Positions 41,586 to 50,991 are shown, numbered from the stretch's first letter. The stretch: 64,000 bases of DNA from Microbacterium psychrotolerans (GCF_031085295.1 NZ_JAVFWO010000003.1:62001-126000), one strand, 5' to 3'. Numbers and translations: made by a program. Notes: generated by a model not told the origin, from the letters alone.

Positions 41586-42235
41586 TCCGCGTCGCGCTCG
41601 TCGACGACCAGGCGCTGTTCCGCGCCGGCATCCGCATGCTCATCGATTCGCAGCCAGACCTCGAGGTGGTCGCCGAGGCCGCCGACGGCCGGGAGGGGAT
41701 CGACGCGGTGCGCCGGTCGCGGCCGGACGTGGTGCTCATGGACATCCGCATGCCCGTCATGGACGGCCTGGCCGCCACCGCCGAACTCCTCGCCGATGCC
41801 CCGGAGCCCGGCTCACCGGCGCCGCGCATCGTGATGCTCACGACCTTCGACCTCGACGAGGCGGCGGCACGGGCCATCCGGCAGGGCGCGAGCGGGTTCC
41901 TCCTCAAGGACGCCGATCCCGAGTTCCTCCTCGCCGCGATCCGCACCGTCCATGCCGGGTCGGCTGTCATCGCGGCATCCGCCACACGCGAGCTCTTCGA
42001 ACGGTTCACGGATGCCGCGCCCCGGCCCGTGCCGCCGGCCTACGGTGACTTGACGGACCGTGAGCGCGAGATCTTCGCCCTCGCCGCGCGCGGCCTCTCG
42101 AACGCGGAGATCGCCGCGCGGGAGTTCCTCTCGGAGGCCACGGTGAAGACCCACATCAGCCGCATCCTCACGAAGCTCGGGCTGCGCGACCGTGTGCAGC
42201 TGGTCGTGTTCGCGTTCGAGCACGGCCTGGCGTAG
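41582..42235 (+). CDS. LuxR/NarL-family response regulator
   Basis: This 217-residue regulator has a receiver domain with phospho-acceptor D54 (VLMDIRMPVMDG) and conserved K in GFLLKDA. A C-terminal LuxR helix-turn-helix follows (LTDREREIFALAARGLSNAEIA). ATG overlaps the kinase stop. Likely targets are the hemerythrin gene or the divergent ABC pair nearby (inference). Confidence 0.92.
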   Translation: MIRVALVDDQALFRAGIRMLIDSQPDLEVVAEAADGREGIDAVRRSRPDVVLMDIRMPVMDGLAATAELLADAPEPGSPAPRIVMLTTFDLDEAAARAIRQGASGFLLKDADPEFLLAAIRTVHAGSAVIAASATRELFERFTDAAPRPVPPAYGDLTDREREIFALAARGLSNAEIAAREFLSEATVKTHISRILTKLGLRDRVQLVVFAFEHGLA

Positions 42236-42269
42236 TCCCGGCCCCACCCCCCGCGCCGCGTGGGGTGAG

Positions 42270-42959
42270 TCAGCGGCCCTCGAGCGCGACGCGGTGGGCG
42301 GCGTACTTGCGCCGGCCGATCCAGCGCCAGGCGAGACGGCCCGGCGCGGGCATGTGCTTGTGCAGCCATTCGTCGCCGCCGTCGGGCTGCGCGGCGAGGA
42401 TCTCGCCGAGCTGCTGCCACATCTGGCCCTTGGGGATCGACTTGCGGCCGTGCTCCGAGAACCACTCCACCTCGGCCTCGGTGATGGTGTGTTCCATGAC
42501 GGGCACGATGTTGGTCTCCTCGTCGGGGAGGTGCACCGCGATCGCCGCATTGACGCCGTCGAGGGCGGCGAGCACGGGCGCGGCATCCGCTGCACTCGCC
42601 GAAGCGCGCCACGCCGGCAGTGCCCGGTCCATCGCACTCAGGTGCACCAGCAGCTCGGCGTGCTGCGCCTTCATGCGCTCGACGTGCGCGGCGCAGGCGG
42701 GGGCCCGTTCATCGAGTGCCGGCCACAGCCTTTCGTCCTCGCCCTCGTGGTGTGCGTGCAGTCCGAGCGACAGCGTCTCGAGCTGCGTCGCGACGACCGC
42801 TGCGTGCGAGGTGTCGCCCGCGCGCACCCGCCGGACGAGATCCGGCGCCTCGCCGAACCCGCGGCGGAAGAGACGATGGATCTCCACCATCCCGCTCGCG
42901 TCGCACGTCTTCGGGGCTTCGGGCAGCGCGCCGCTGGGCGGCAGGGGCGTAGCGGGCAT
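42270..42959 (-). CDS. Hemerythrin-like HHE-domain protein
   Basis: This 229-residue protein has the di-iron ligand pattern of hemerythrin HHE domains: H28, H68/H70/H71 with E75 in HAHHEGEDERLWP, HAELLVHL, and HLPDEETNIVPVMEH. Such proteins bind oxygen, sense redox state or handle iron and NO. The N-terminal 23 residues before MVEIH are proline-rich. It is convergent with the response regulator gene and divergent from the ABC pair. Confidence 0.85.
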   Translation of the reverse strand: MPATPLPPSGALPEAPKTCDASGMVEIHRLFRRGFGEAPDLVRRVRAGDTSHAAVVATQLETLSLGLHAHHEGEDERLWPALDERAPACAAHVERMKAQHAELLVHLSAMDRALPAWRASASAADAAPVLAALDGVNAAIAVHLPDEETNIVPVMEHTITEAEVEWFSEHGRKSIPKGQMWQQLGEILAAQPDGGDEWLHKHMPAPGRLAWRWIGRRKYAAHRVALEGR

Positions 42960-43087
42960 GGCGGCTCCTCGAGACGCGGGGTCGGGCTGGACGCGACGAT
43001 AGTCCTGCGAGGAGGCGCAGGGAAGATCATCCCGGAGATGTATGCCGATGCCTCGTCCGGGCGACGCGCGCGACAGGTGCGGGTTCC

Positions 43088-43093
43088 TAACGT
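43088..43093 (+). promoter_or_regulatory. -10 hexamer TAACGT before the ABC ATPase gene
   Basis: TAACGT ends 7 nt before ATG 43101. GGAG between them might still act as a ribosome site; a leaderless or very short leader is likely. Confidence 0.5.
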
Positions 43094-43100
43094 CGGAGTC

Positions 43101-43919
43101 ATGGAACTCTCATCGACCGACCTGGGCCTCGCCGCCCGGGTGCAGCAGCTCAACAAGACCTACGGCACGGGCGAGAGCACCGTGCACGCCCTCGACGGCG
43201 TGAGCGTCGGCATCCGCCGTGGCGAGTTCACCGCGATCATGGGCCCGTCGGGGTCGGGCAAGTCGACGCTGATGCACATCATGGCGGGCCTCGACGCGCC
43301 GAGCTCCGGGCGGGCCTGGATCGGCGACACCGACATCACCGGTCTCTCCGACCTCGAGCTCACGATCCTGCGCCGCCGCCGCGTGGGATTCGTCTTCCAG
43401 GCGTTCAACCTCGTGCCCACCCTCGACGCGCTCGGCAACATCCTGCTGCCGTTCGACCTCGACGGACGCCGTCCGACCGCGCTCGAACGGGCGCGCATCG
43501 ACGGTCTCGTCGAACGCCTCGGCCTCACCAGCCGCCTCGGCCACCGGCCGCATCAGCTGTCGGGCGGCCAGCAGCAGCGCGTCGCGATCGCCCGCGCACT
43601 CGCGACGGCGCCCGACCTGGTGTTCGCCGACGAGCCGACGGGCAACCTCGACTCGCGCTCGGGCCGCGAGGTGCTCGCCCTGCTCGCCGCTGCCACGCGC
43701 GAGCACGGACAGTCGATCGCGATGGTCACTCACGACCCGGTCGCCGCCTCGCACGCCGACCGGGTGCTGTTCCTCGGCGACGGGCGCATCGTCGCCGACA
43801 AGCCGCGCCAGAGCGCCGAGGAGATCTCGGCGTACATGCTCGCAACCGAGCTGAGCGCCGGGGCTCCGGTCCCCGCCGCGTCGGCCGTCGGCCATGTGGT
43901 CGCCGAGGTGACGTCGTGA
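43101..43919 (+). CDS. ABC transporter ATP-binding protein (MacB/LolD type)
   Basis: This 272-residue ATPase has Walker [40 protein letters not shown] and MVTHDPVAA. The PTGNLD Walker B is typical of the MacB/LolD/FtsE-type exporters that act with FtsX-domain permeases. It overlaps the permease gene by 4 nt (GTGA). Confidence 0.92.
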   Translation: MELSSTDLGLAARVQQLNKTYGTGESTVHALDGVSVGIRRGEFTAIMGPSGSGKSTLMHIMAGLDAPSSGRAWIGDTDITGLSDLELTILRRRRVGFVFQAFNLVPTLDALGNILLPFDLDGRRPTALERARIDGLVERLGLTSRLGHRPHQLSGGQQQRVAIARALATAPDLVFADEPTGNLDSRSGREVLALLAAATREHGQSIAMVTHDPVAASHADRVLFLGDGRIVADKPRQSAEEISAYMLATELSAGAPVPAASAVGHVVAEVTS

Positions 43920-45403
43920 CCGCGGTCGCCCAGACGGGCCGGATGCCGCAGCCGGCGGCATCCGTCACCGCCGCGTCGTCGGGCGCGACCGCTCCGCTCG
44001 CGTGGCTGCGTGAGCGCGGCATGGGCGCGAGCATCCTCGTCGCCGCGATCTCGAGCGCGTTCGGAGCGATCCTGCTGAGCGCGACCGGATTCATCGCCGC
44101 CGTGCTGCGCGCCGATCCGTTCATCGGGGACAGCGGCACGCTCGCCGTCGTCCTCGCGATGATGAGCGTCCTGCTCATCGGCGTCGCCGTGTACGTCGCG
44201 GCCATCGTGACCGCGAACACGTTCGCCACGGTCATCGCCGGACGCACGCGGCGCATCGCACTGCTGCGCCTGATCGGCGCCTCGGCGCGCTCGCAGCGCT
44301 CCGAGGTCGCGCGACAGGGTCTGGTCGTCGGCGTCGTCGGCGCCGCGCTCGGACTCCTCGGCGGCACGCTGGTCTCATGGGCCGGTATGGTGCTGGCCAC
44401 CTGGGCGCTGGGTATCGAGGACGTCGACTACGCAGTCGTGCAGGCGGTGCTCGTCATCCCCGCGGTGGTCGTCGCGCTGACCACGTGGGTCGCCGCGTGG
44501 GCCGGGTCGCGCCGTGTACTGACGGTCACGCCGCTGCAGGCGCTCGGCGGCTCGGTCGAGGCATCCCACGACGCGTTCGCCCGGCGAGGCACGCGCAACG
44601 GCGCCGCGATCACGCTGTTCGCGATCGGCGGCGCCCTCCTCGCCGTCGGCATACTGCTCGGACTGGTCACGCCGCTCGGGGTGATCGTCGCCTTCTTCGG
44701 CGGGATCTTCTCGTTCACCGGCCTCGCGCTCGGCGCGACGCTCGTGATGCCGCCGGTGCTGCAGCTCGTCGGCCGGCTCTTCGGGCGATCGGCGACGGCG
44801 CGCCTGGCGGCCGAGAACGCCCTCCGTCACCCGGAGCGTTCGAGCCGCATGGCCATCGGCGTCGTGATGGGCGTGACGCTCGTCACGATGTTCGCCGTCG
44901 CGCTCGAGACGGTCAAGGCGGTGCTCACGACGTCGGCGGGCGGCGATGCGCCTGACGAGCTGAACACTCTCCTCGACACCTTCGCCGGCATCATGATGGG
45001 CCTGGTCGCCGTGTCGGCCGTCATCGCGGCGGTGGGGCTCGTCAACCTCCTCACGATCGGCGTCGTGCAGCGCCGGCGGGAGCTCGGACTGCTGCGAGCG
45101 CTCGGCGTCTCGACGGGTCAGGTGCGTCGCATGGTGCTGCTCGAGGCCGCCCACATCACGATCACCGCGACGGTCACGGGGCTCGTGCTCGGTACCGCGT
45201 ACGGGTGGGCCGGTGCGCAGTCGCTCCTCGGTGCGGTGCCGATGCCGCCGTCGTTCGCCGCGCCGACGCTGGTCGCGCCGGCCGTCCCGTGGATTCCGGT
45301 CGCGATCATCGTGGCCGCGACGGCGATCCTCACCCTGGTGGCCGCGGTCGTGCCGACCCGGCTGGCGACGCGCGTCGCCCCGGTCGAGGCGCTCGCCGAC
45401 TGA
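43916..45403 (+). CDS. FtsX-domain ABC permease
   Basis: This 495-residue membrane protein has an N-terminal helix, a first block of three helices (about residues 60-210), a second pair (about 235-285), and a C-terminal FtsX block ending VVPTRLATRVAPVEALAD. VRRELGLLRALGVS-like QRRRELGLLRALGVSTGQ and RTRRIALLRLIGAS are the two cytoplasmic FtsX signature loops, so the gene holds a duplicated permease unit. With the ATPase it probably forms an exporter or mechanotransmission complex for peptides or lipids. Confidence 0.9.
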   Translation: MTAVAQTGRMPQPAASVTAASSGATAPLAWLRERGMGASILVAAISSAFGAILLSATGFIAAVLRADPFIGDSGTLAVVLAMMSVLLIGVAVYVAAIVTANTFATVIAGRTRRIALLRLIGASARSQRSEVARQGLVVGVVGAALGLLGGTLVSWAGMVLATWALGIEDVDYAVVQAVLVIPAVVVALTTWVAAWAGSRRVLTVTPLQALGGSVEASHDAFARRGTRNGAAITLFAIGGALLAVGILLGLVTPLGVIVAFFGGIFSFTGLALGATLVMPPVLQLVGRLFGRSATARLAAENALRHPERSSRMAIGVVMGVTLVTMFAVALETVKAVLTTSAGGDAPDELNTLLDTFAGIMMGLVAVSAVIAAVGLVNLLTIGVVQRRRELGLLRALGVSTGQVRRMVLLEAAHITITATVTGLVLGTAYGWAGAQSLLGAVPMPPSFAAPTLVAPAVPWIPVAIIVAATAILTLVAAVVPTRLATRVAPVEALAD

Positions 45404-45409
45404 GGCGGG

Positions 45410-45451
45410 GCCGGCGGCCGCGGCGCAGGCTTCGCGCCGCGGCTCGCCGGC
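45410..45451. terminator. Bidirectional terminator hairpin
   Basis: CCGCGGCGC (45418-45426) pairs with GCGCCGCGG (45434-45442) and the outer GCCGGCG (45410-45416) with CGCCGGC (45445-45451). It lies between the convergent FtsX permease and MBL genes. Confidence 0.75.
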
Positions 45452-45461
45452 TCTCGACGGG

Positions 45462-46769
45462 TCATGCGGGTCGGGGAACGAGACGGAACGGGCCGCGAGC
45501 GGCATCCGTCACGAGTTCGACGTACTCCTCGCCGGCGTCGAGGTCGTCGGTCGAGTAGAGATCGGCCACCTCGCGGAGCGCGTCGACGAGGTGCCCCTGC
45601 GGAACCGCGTTGTCGTTCTTGCCATGCACCCCCTGCCGCGTCGACATCACCGCCGAGAGCCGGGGCAGGTCGGCGGCGCGCGCCTTCCACAGTGCGTGCA
45701 GCGATCGCGGCGTCGCGTTGCGGCTGCCGTGGTGGCCCACCTTGTAGAGGTCGATCTTCGCCAGGCGGTCGCGGAGGTCGGCATCGTCGCCCAGCCGATC
45801 GAGCGTGTGCCGCCAGTTCTCGATCTGGGCGTCACCCGAGAACAGCAGCGACACTCCGCCCACCGTGAGCAGCAGGATGACGCTGGTGTTGTTCAGCGCC
45901 TCGTCGAGATCGCGGACCAGCCGTGCGGCGGAGCGGGAGCGCTGATTCGCGAGCCGATCGATCAGCCAGCGGACCGGGCCCGGCCCATGCGTCATCGGCG
46001 CTGGGGCTTCGGTGTCGGCGGCTGACCCCACGACACGCAGCGACGCCCCCAGTGCGGTGAGCCAGTACTCGGGGTCCTCCTCGCGCTGTCGCGCGACCCG
46101 GGGATCCTGATCGACCGTGGGCGGGCCGAGCACCGTCGCTGTGAGCCCTGGGACGACGTCGTCGATGCCGGACTCCATGCCCGCGTGCAGATAGCGGCCG
46201 CGGCCGTCGCGCGAGAGCTCGTTCAGCAGAGCGACCGCTTCGGCGTTCTTGAGCTGGTCCTCGGCCGCCGTCCGGACCTCCTCGTCGAGCCCCACGAGCG
46301 TGGCGAGCCGTGCGACCTCCTCTTGCGCCCGCGAGAGAAGAGCGGCGTACCTCGCCGACGCGCGACTCACGCCTCCCGCTTGGTCCGGCGCCGCCGCCGG
46401 GCCGTCCGCGGTCTCGGCGAGCTCCGGATCCTCGGTCCACGACCGCACCACGAGCTTGGGTGCGAGTCGCTTCATGATCGCCGCACCGGCGTCGACCTCG
46501 AACCCGCGCAGATGATCGCGGTGCCGGTGGGTCACCACGAGCACGTCCAGCTCACCACCGGTGTGCTCCTCGATGAGCGCAGCGACGTCGCCCATGCGCC
46601 CCCGAGCCATGCCCTCCCGGGGTGAATGACTCGTGCCGAAGTCGATCAGGATGTGCCGCTCGTCGCGCCCGTCCGGCAGCGGCGCGTCGTATTCGACCGA
46701 CACCAGGAAGCAGTCGCCGAAGCCGACCTGGTACATGCGGACGCGGACGCGGATCGGAGTGCTCACCAT
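45462..46769 (-). CDS. Metallo-beta-lactamase-fold hydrolase, ComEC/Rec2-like
   Basis: This 435-residue soluble protein has the metal motif HRHRDH (H81-H86, HxHxDH), SGD (311-313) and GHHGS (345-349), as in the hydrolase domain of ComEC and related nucleic-acid-acting MBL proteins. An insert of about 150 residues lies between the first and later motifs. No membrane helices are present. Its start overlaps the metallopeptidase gene by 7 nt, with GGGGAGAC as ribosome site, so the two are made together. A nuclease or phosphodiesterase role is inferred. Confidence 0.85.
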   Translation of the reverse strand: MVSTPIRVRVRMYQVGFGDCFLVSVEYDAPLPDGRDERHILIDFGTSHSPREGMARGRMGDVAALIEEHTGGELDVLVVTHRHRDHLRGFEVDAGAAIMKRLAPKLVVRSWTEDPELAETADGPAAAPDQAGGVSRASARYAALLSRAQEEVARLATLVGLDEEVRTAAEDQLKNAEAVALLNELSRDGRGRYLHAGMESGIDDVVPGLTATVLGPPTVDQDPRVARQREEDPEYWLTALGASLRVVGSAADTEAPAPMTHGPGPVRWLIDRLANQRSRSAARLVRDLDEALNNTSVILLLTVGGVSLLFSGDAQIENWRHTLDRLGDDADLRDRLAKIDLYKVGHHGSRNATPRSLHALWKARAADLPRLSAVMSTRQGVHGKNDNAVPQGHLVDALREVADLYSTDDLDAGEEYVELVTDAARGPFRLVPRPA

Positions 46770-48505
46770 GTCTCCCCGGAGCTCTGCTCGGTGCGGTGCA
46801 GCTCGGCGAAGGTCTGCCCGCGGGCGACGCCGTCCGAGAATCCGAGGCGCGCCGACGCGTCGCGACGCCCGGTCCGCTCGAGGTGGTCGAGCCGCTTCTG
46901 CTGCCGGCGCCAGTCGTCGAGGCGCTTGTGGATGTGCAGCTTGAGCCTGCCGAACTGGTCGAAGATCAGCGTGCCGCCGCCGAACAGCTGCACGGGGGTG
47001 TTCGGGGCGATCGCGGGGGAGAGCTGGAGCCCCGACTCGTCGGTGAACTCGCGCGCGGTCATGTCCGCCATCTGCACGTACGTGGCGACCGACTCCGGCA
47101 CGATCAGGCCGTCGGGACCGATCCGCTGCGTCGGCAGCACGGACTCGATCACCGTGTAGTAGTCGGTCGACACGTCGAGCCGGCGCGCGTTCTGCCACAG
47201 GAACCGGAAGACCTCGTCGCGGTCACTGCGCAGCCCGGCGAAGTTGATCCCGAGATAGCGCGGCGCGAGCTCCGCATCCAGGACGTCGGTGACCCGGTCG
47301 GACGATCGCTGGATGCCGGCCTTGGCGAAACCCGCCATCAGCAGCTGGCGGTAGCCGAGGTCGTCGTCCGGCACGAGTTCGTTGTCGGCCAGCAGCACGG
47401 CGTTGAGCAGATCGCCGAAGTCGAACTCGACGGGCGGCAGGTAGTCGAGACCGCGGATCAGCATCGTGAGCAGCTGGGATGCCGCTTTGGCGCCCTCCTC
47501 GGCGGCACGGGCGCGGTCGACCGTGATGCCCCGGCCGCCCGCGGCCTCGCTGTTCGGGCGCGAGAAGAGGGCCACGAGCCGCCGGTGCCAGATCTCGATC
47601 AGCAGATCGAAGGCGATCGCGACCAGGACCTCGCCGCGCCGATGCGGTTCGACGAACTCGGGCCGTTTCGCCCAGTCCGCCGGCGGCGGGTTCAACGCGG
47701 ACTCGCGGAGCGCTCCGCGGCCCTGCGTGAGCACGCTGCCGATCTGCTCCGCGACGCGGGCGAGCATGCTCCTGCGGAGCGCGTCCGGCTGGATGCGGCC
47801 GCGCGGGATGCGGCCGCTCTTGTCCGGCTTGCCGAGAGCCTGCTCGATGACCGGACGCATCGAGAACACCGAGAGGAGCGCGACGATGTCGGCGAAGCCT
47901 TCGTGGAAGGCCGCCTGATCGGGCAGGCTCGGCTCGAGGAACCGGCGGCGGAGCCCGTCCAGCACGGCGTGCGTGGTCTCGTGCACCACCACGTCGTGGC
48001 TCAGGCAGGTGTAGACGGCCTCACCACGGGGGTCGGCCGGCGGCACGTAGCCGAACAGCAGCGCCCGATCCTCGAACGAGTAGTACGCGTTCGCCTCGGC
48101 GAACGCGTGCGGCACGAGGTAGAGCTGGTGGCTGCCGAATCCCCAGGGAAGTCGCCGGCCGAGCGCCGTCTCGAACGTCGACAGCGTGCGAGCCGCGGTG
48201 GCGTAGACGTGCTGGGCATGGAAGGCCAGATCTGTGCGCAGGACCTCGTCCTCGGCATCCGCGAACAGGTCGTCCTTCCCCAGCGGTTCGTGCTTGACGT
48301 AGCGACCCGTCGCCGTGTCGTAGTCGACGACGTGGAGGCGGGCCCCGCGCGGGCCGTCCTCCATGCGTGACCAGGGCACCTTCACCCGTGCGGTCAGAAT
48401 CTTGCCGTCGTCGCCGCTGACCGCAGGGTCCTGCGCGATGAGCCGCAGCGTCACGTGCGTGCGCGGCTCGTCGGCAGGCTCGGCGTACTCGACACCATCG
48501 GTCAT
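46763..48505 (-). CDS. Large gluzincin-like metallopeptidase, uncharacterised
   Basis: This 580-residue protein has HETTH (residues 175-179) and, 22 residues later, HEGFADIVALLS with E202. This fits the HExxH...E(xx)D zinc site of thermolysin-like (gluzincin) peptidases. There is no signal peptide, so it works in the cytosol. The long C-terminal part (300-580) has no recognised domain. ATG 48505 was chosen after GGGGGTG. It overlaps the MBL gene at its 3' end. I know no named system with this exact pair. Confidence 0.7.
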   Translation of the reverse strand: MTDGVEYAEPADEPRTHVTLRLIAQDPAVSGDDGKILTARVKVPWSRMEDGPRGARLHVVDYDTATGRYVKHEPLGKDDLFADAEDEVLRTDLAFHAQHVYATAARTLSTFETALGRRLPWGFGSHQLYLVPHAFAEANAYYSFEDRALLFGYVPPADPRGEAVYTCLSHDVVVHETTHAVLDGLRRRFLEPSLPDQAAFHEGFADIVALLSVFSMRPVIEQALGKPDKSGRIPRGRIQPDALRRSMLARVAEQIGSVLTQGRGALRESALNPPPADWAKRPEFVEPHRRGEVLVAIAFDLLIEIWHRRLVALFSRPNSEAAGGRGITVDRARAAEEGAKAASQLLTMLIRGLDYLPPVEFDFGDLLNAVLLADNELVPDDDLGYRQLLMAGFAKAGIQRSSDRVTDVLDAELAPRYLGINFAGLRSDRDEVFRFLWQNARRLDVSTDYYTVIESVLPTQRIGPDGLIVPESVATYVQMADMTAREFTDESGLQLSPAIAPNTPVQLFGGGTLIFDQFGRLKLHIHKRLDDWRRQQKRLDHLERTGRRDASARLGFSDGVARGQTFAELHRTEQSSGETW

Positions 48506-48648
48506 GTCGCACCCCCAGGGTCCTCGGCTCCACCTTGCAGCGGTTTGCTCCGCTGGGGAAGAGCGGTCGCCGCACACCGGTGATACGCCGTGACGGGACG
48601 GCCGCCCGATGGGGTGCGCCGGCGGGCCGGCGGGTGCAGGCTGACACC

Positions 48649-49242
48649 ATGCAGATCGACATCGTGGAGCACGAACCGCCCTACCGCGTCGGCGTCATCG
48701 TCGGCAGCCTGTCACGCGAATCCGTCAACCGGCGCCTGGCGCTGGCCCTGCAGCGGCTCGCGCCGCCGGAGTTCGAGTTCTTCGAGATCTCGTACGCCGA
48801 CCTTCCGCTGTACAACCGCGACCTCGACACCGACTACCCGCAGGCCGCGCTCGACTTCAAAGACGCGGTGCGCTCGGCCGACGCGCTGCTGTTCGTGACG
48901 CCCGAGTACAACCGCTCGATCCCCGGCGCCCTGAAGAACGCGATCGACTGGGGCAGCCGGCCGTGGGGTCAGAGCGCGTGGACCGACAAGCCGACCGCCG
49001 TGATCGGCGCGTCTCCGGGGCAGATCGGCACGGCCGTGGGCCAGCAGTCGCTGCGCAGCACGCTGAGCTTCCTCAACGCGCGCCAGATGACGACCCCCGA
49101 GGCGTACATCCACTTCACGCCGGGACTCATCGAGGCCGACGGCGAGGTCACCGTCGCGTCGACCGAGGAGTTCCTCCGCATGTTCATGGCGAAGTTCCTC
49201 GAGTACACCGCGCGGGTGCTCACCGTGATCCCGCAGGCCTGA
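48649..49242 (+). CDS. NAD(P)H-dependent FMN reductase
   Basis: This 197-residue flavodoxin-fold enzyme has VIVGSLSRESVNRRLA (phosphate loop, residues 15-30), TPEYNRSIPGALKNAIDW and GASPGQIGT, the signature of NADPH-dependent FMN/quinone reductases. It is divergent from the metallopeptidase. No special link to the LLM enzyme is visible, although it could supply reduced FMN. Confidence 0.9.
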   Translation: MQIDIVEHEPPYRVGVIVGSLSRESVNRRLALALQRLAPPEFEFFEISYADLPLYNRDLDTDYPQAALDFKDAVRSADALLFVTPEYNRSIPGALKNAIDWGSRPWGQSAWTDKPTAVIGASPGQIGTAVGQQSLRSTLSFLNARQMTTPEAYIHFTPGLIEADGEVTVASTEEFLRMFMAKFLEYTARVLTVIPQA

Positions 49243-49250
49243 CCTCGCGC

Positions 49251-49757
49251 TCAGGCGTCGGCGGGCTCGGGGTCGTGCGCCCACCCCGGGGCGAGCGCCT
49301 TCACGCGCGCGGCGCGCCACTGCCAGATGCCCCACAGCACCGGCCACAGCAGCGGCGCGGTCGGGCCGCCGATGACGAGGCGGTCCCGCCACAGCGTCTT
49401 GCCGGGCTGCCCCGGCGCCGGCGACACGGCCATCTGGTGATCCCACACGTCGAGGCTCGCGAGCGGACCGGTCAGCGGGATGCCGCTGTCGCGGAAGACC
49501 CGCACGTGCCCGCCCGGCTCGTCGACCGACCGCTCGCTGACGTGGATCAGCTGCCGACCCATCGGCACCGTGCCGAACGCCGAGAGCTGCACCGGCACGT
49601 CGTCGCCGGGTGTCCACGACGTCGGCAGACCGCGCGGCACCAGCGGCGCGAGATCCATCACCGGGCCGTAGAGCTCGGCCACCGCACGCGGCGAGTGCAC
49701 CGCCCGCCACGCGGCGTCGGGGTCGCAGTCGATCACGAACTTCAGCAGGATCCGCAT
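49251..49757 (-). CDS. SRPBCC-fold (START-like) protein
   Basis: This 168-residue protein has the START/SRPBCC pattern FVIDCDPDAAWRAVHSP at the start and WDHQMAVSP, WRDRLVIGGPTAP, WPVLWGIWQWR near its end. These fold into a cavity for small lipids or polyketides. The function is unknown. It is convergent with the FMN reductase. Confidence 0.75.
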   Translation of the reverse strand: MRILLKFVIDCDPDAAWRAVHSPRAVAELYGPVMDLAPLVPRGLPTSWTPGDDVPVQLSAFGTVPMGRQLIHVSERSVDEPGGHVRVFRDSGIPLTGPLASLDVWDHQMAVSPAPGQPGKTLWRDRLVIGGPTAPLLWPVLWGIWQWRAARVKALAPGWAHDPEPADA

Positions 49758-49826
49758 GCTCCAGTCTCGCACCCTGCCTCCCGCCTGGGCCGGGGTCGCG
49801 CTGCCCGGATCCCGGATGCCGCGTTC

Positions 49827-49832
49827 TACGCT
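49827..49832 (+). promoter_or_regulatory. -10 hexamer TACGCT, leaderless ComB-like gene
   Basis: TACGCT ends 6 nt before ATG 49839 and no ribosome site is evident. Confidence 0.5.
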
Positions 49833-49838
49833 GGACGG

Positions 49839-50480
49839 ATGCCCGAGAGTCCCTTCGACCAGCGCCGCTACCAGGTCCGCCACGACTGGGGAGTCACCGG
49901 ACTCCAACGCCTCGCGCCCGCCGACGTCGTCGTGATCGTCGATGTGCTGCGGTTCTCCACGACGGTGACGGATGCCGTCGCGCGCGGCGAGAGCGTGCCG
50001 CTCGACGCCTCCGCCCACGCGGTGTCGCTCAACGGAGCCGCCCTCGCCGAGGCGGCCGCGGCGGGGGAGGGCACGGTGCTGCTGGGCTGCCTGCGCAACG
50101 CCGCAGCGGTGGCCGGCGCGGTGCTCGACATCCAGCAGCGCCGGGCCGTGCGCACGAGCATCGCCGTGATCGCGGCCGGTGAGCTCGCCGGCCGCGAGCC
50201 CGACGCGCCGCTGAGGTTCGCCGTCGAGGACCAGCTCGGCGCCGGGGCGATCGTCGACGCCCTCGGCGCGCTCGGCATCGACCACACCTCGCCGGAGTCC
50301 GCCGCCGCTTGCGAGGCGTTCCGCGGTCTGCGCGGCGCGATGCGCCACCTGCTCACCGCGAGCGGCTCGGGTCAGGAGCTCCTCGACCGCGGCGCTCGCG
50401 ACGAGGTGCTCGACGCCGCGGCGGTGGACGCGGCATCCGTCGTCCCGGTTCTCCGCGACGGCTCGTTCGTCGTGTACTGA
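49839..50480 (+). CDS. 2-phosphosulfolactate phosphatase-like (ComB family)
   Basis: This 213-residue protein has VVIVDVLRFSTTV (residues 30-42) and LGCLRNAAAVA, the conserved blocks of ComB-type phosphatases. In coenzyme M-making archaea ComB dephosphorylates phosphosulfolactate. Bacterial relatives have no established role. It is convergent with the SprT-like gene by 6 nt. Confidence 0.8.
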   Translation: MPESPFDQRRYQVRHDWGVTGLQRLAPADVVVIVDVLRFSTTVTDAVARGESVPLDASAHAVSLNGAALAEAAAAGEGTVLLGCLRNAAAVAGAVLDIQQRRAVRTSIAVIAAGELAGREPDAPLRFAVEDQLGAGAIVDALGALGIDHTSPESAAACEAFRGLRGAMRHLLTASGSGQELLDRGARDEVLDAAAVDAASVVPVLRDGSFVVY

Positions 50481-50486
50481 CTCGCG

Positions 50487-50978
50487 TCAGTCCCGCGGCG
50501 TCAGCGCGGCCAGGCGGGTCGCGCGCGTGATCTCGCGCCGGGTCCACGTGAAGGCGTGGCGCTCGTCGAAATGAGGAGCGCACTTCGCGCACGATGTGGG
50601 CCTGGTCGCTCTGCGGTGCCGGTAGGCGACATGACCGGCGGGGCATACGCCCACCCACGGGGCGAGCTCCGTCGCGGTCTCGCCCTGGTGGGTCGCGCCG
50701 CCGACGTAGCCGAGCTCGCGCGCGACCGCCTTCCAGCGGGGACCGTGTCCGGCGCGCGGCCCGGCGAGGGCATGCGCCACCTCATGCAGCAGCGTCTGGT
50801 GGTTCGTGTCGTCGTCGTAGCGCGCCGCCAGGTAGCGCGACACGCTGATGCGCTTGTGCGTGTAGTCGCACAGCCCCGCGCGCCGCTTGGCGTTGTCGAA
50901 CGCGAAGCTCCACGAGGGATCGAGGTGGGCGGCGATGAGGGCTTCGGCCCAGTGCCGCACGCGATGCAGTTCCGACAT
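50487..50978 (-). CDS. SprT-like zinc metalloprotease-domain protein
   Basis: This 163-residue protein has HEVAH (65-69) followed by GHGPRWKAVARELG, the SprT/Spartan-type protease site. A zinc-ribbon-like C..GH...C..C cluster follows (CPAGH, CAKC). SprT-like proteins are linked to DNA-protein crosslink repair in eukaryotes; bacterial function is unclear. TAGTCT lies 7 nt upstream of the ATG on the minus strand. Confidence 0.85.
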   Translation of the reverse strand: MSELHRVRHWAEALIAAHLDPSWSFAFDNAKRRAGLCDYTHKRISVSRYLAARYDDDTNHQTLLHEVAHALAGPRAGHGPRWKAVARELGYVGGATHQGETATELAPWVGVCPAGHVAYRHRRATRPTSCAKCAPHFDERHAFTWTRREITRATRLAALTPRD

Positions 50979-50985
50979 GGAAGTG

Positions 50986-50991
50986 AGACTA
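50986..50991 (-). promoter_or_regulatory. -10 hexamer TAGTCT, leaderless SprT-like gene
   Basis: Read on the minus strand, TAGTCT ends 7 nt before the ATG at 50978 with no ribosome site. Confidence 0.5.
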
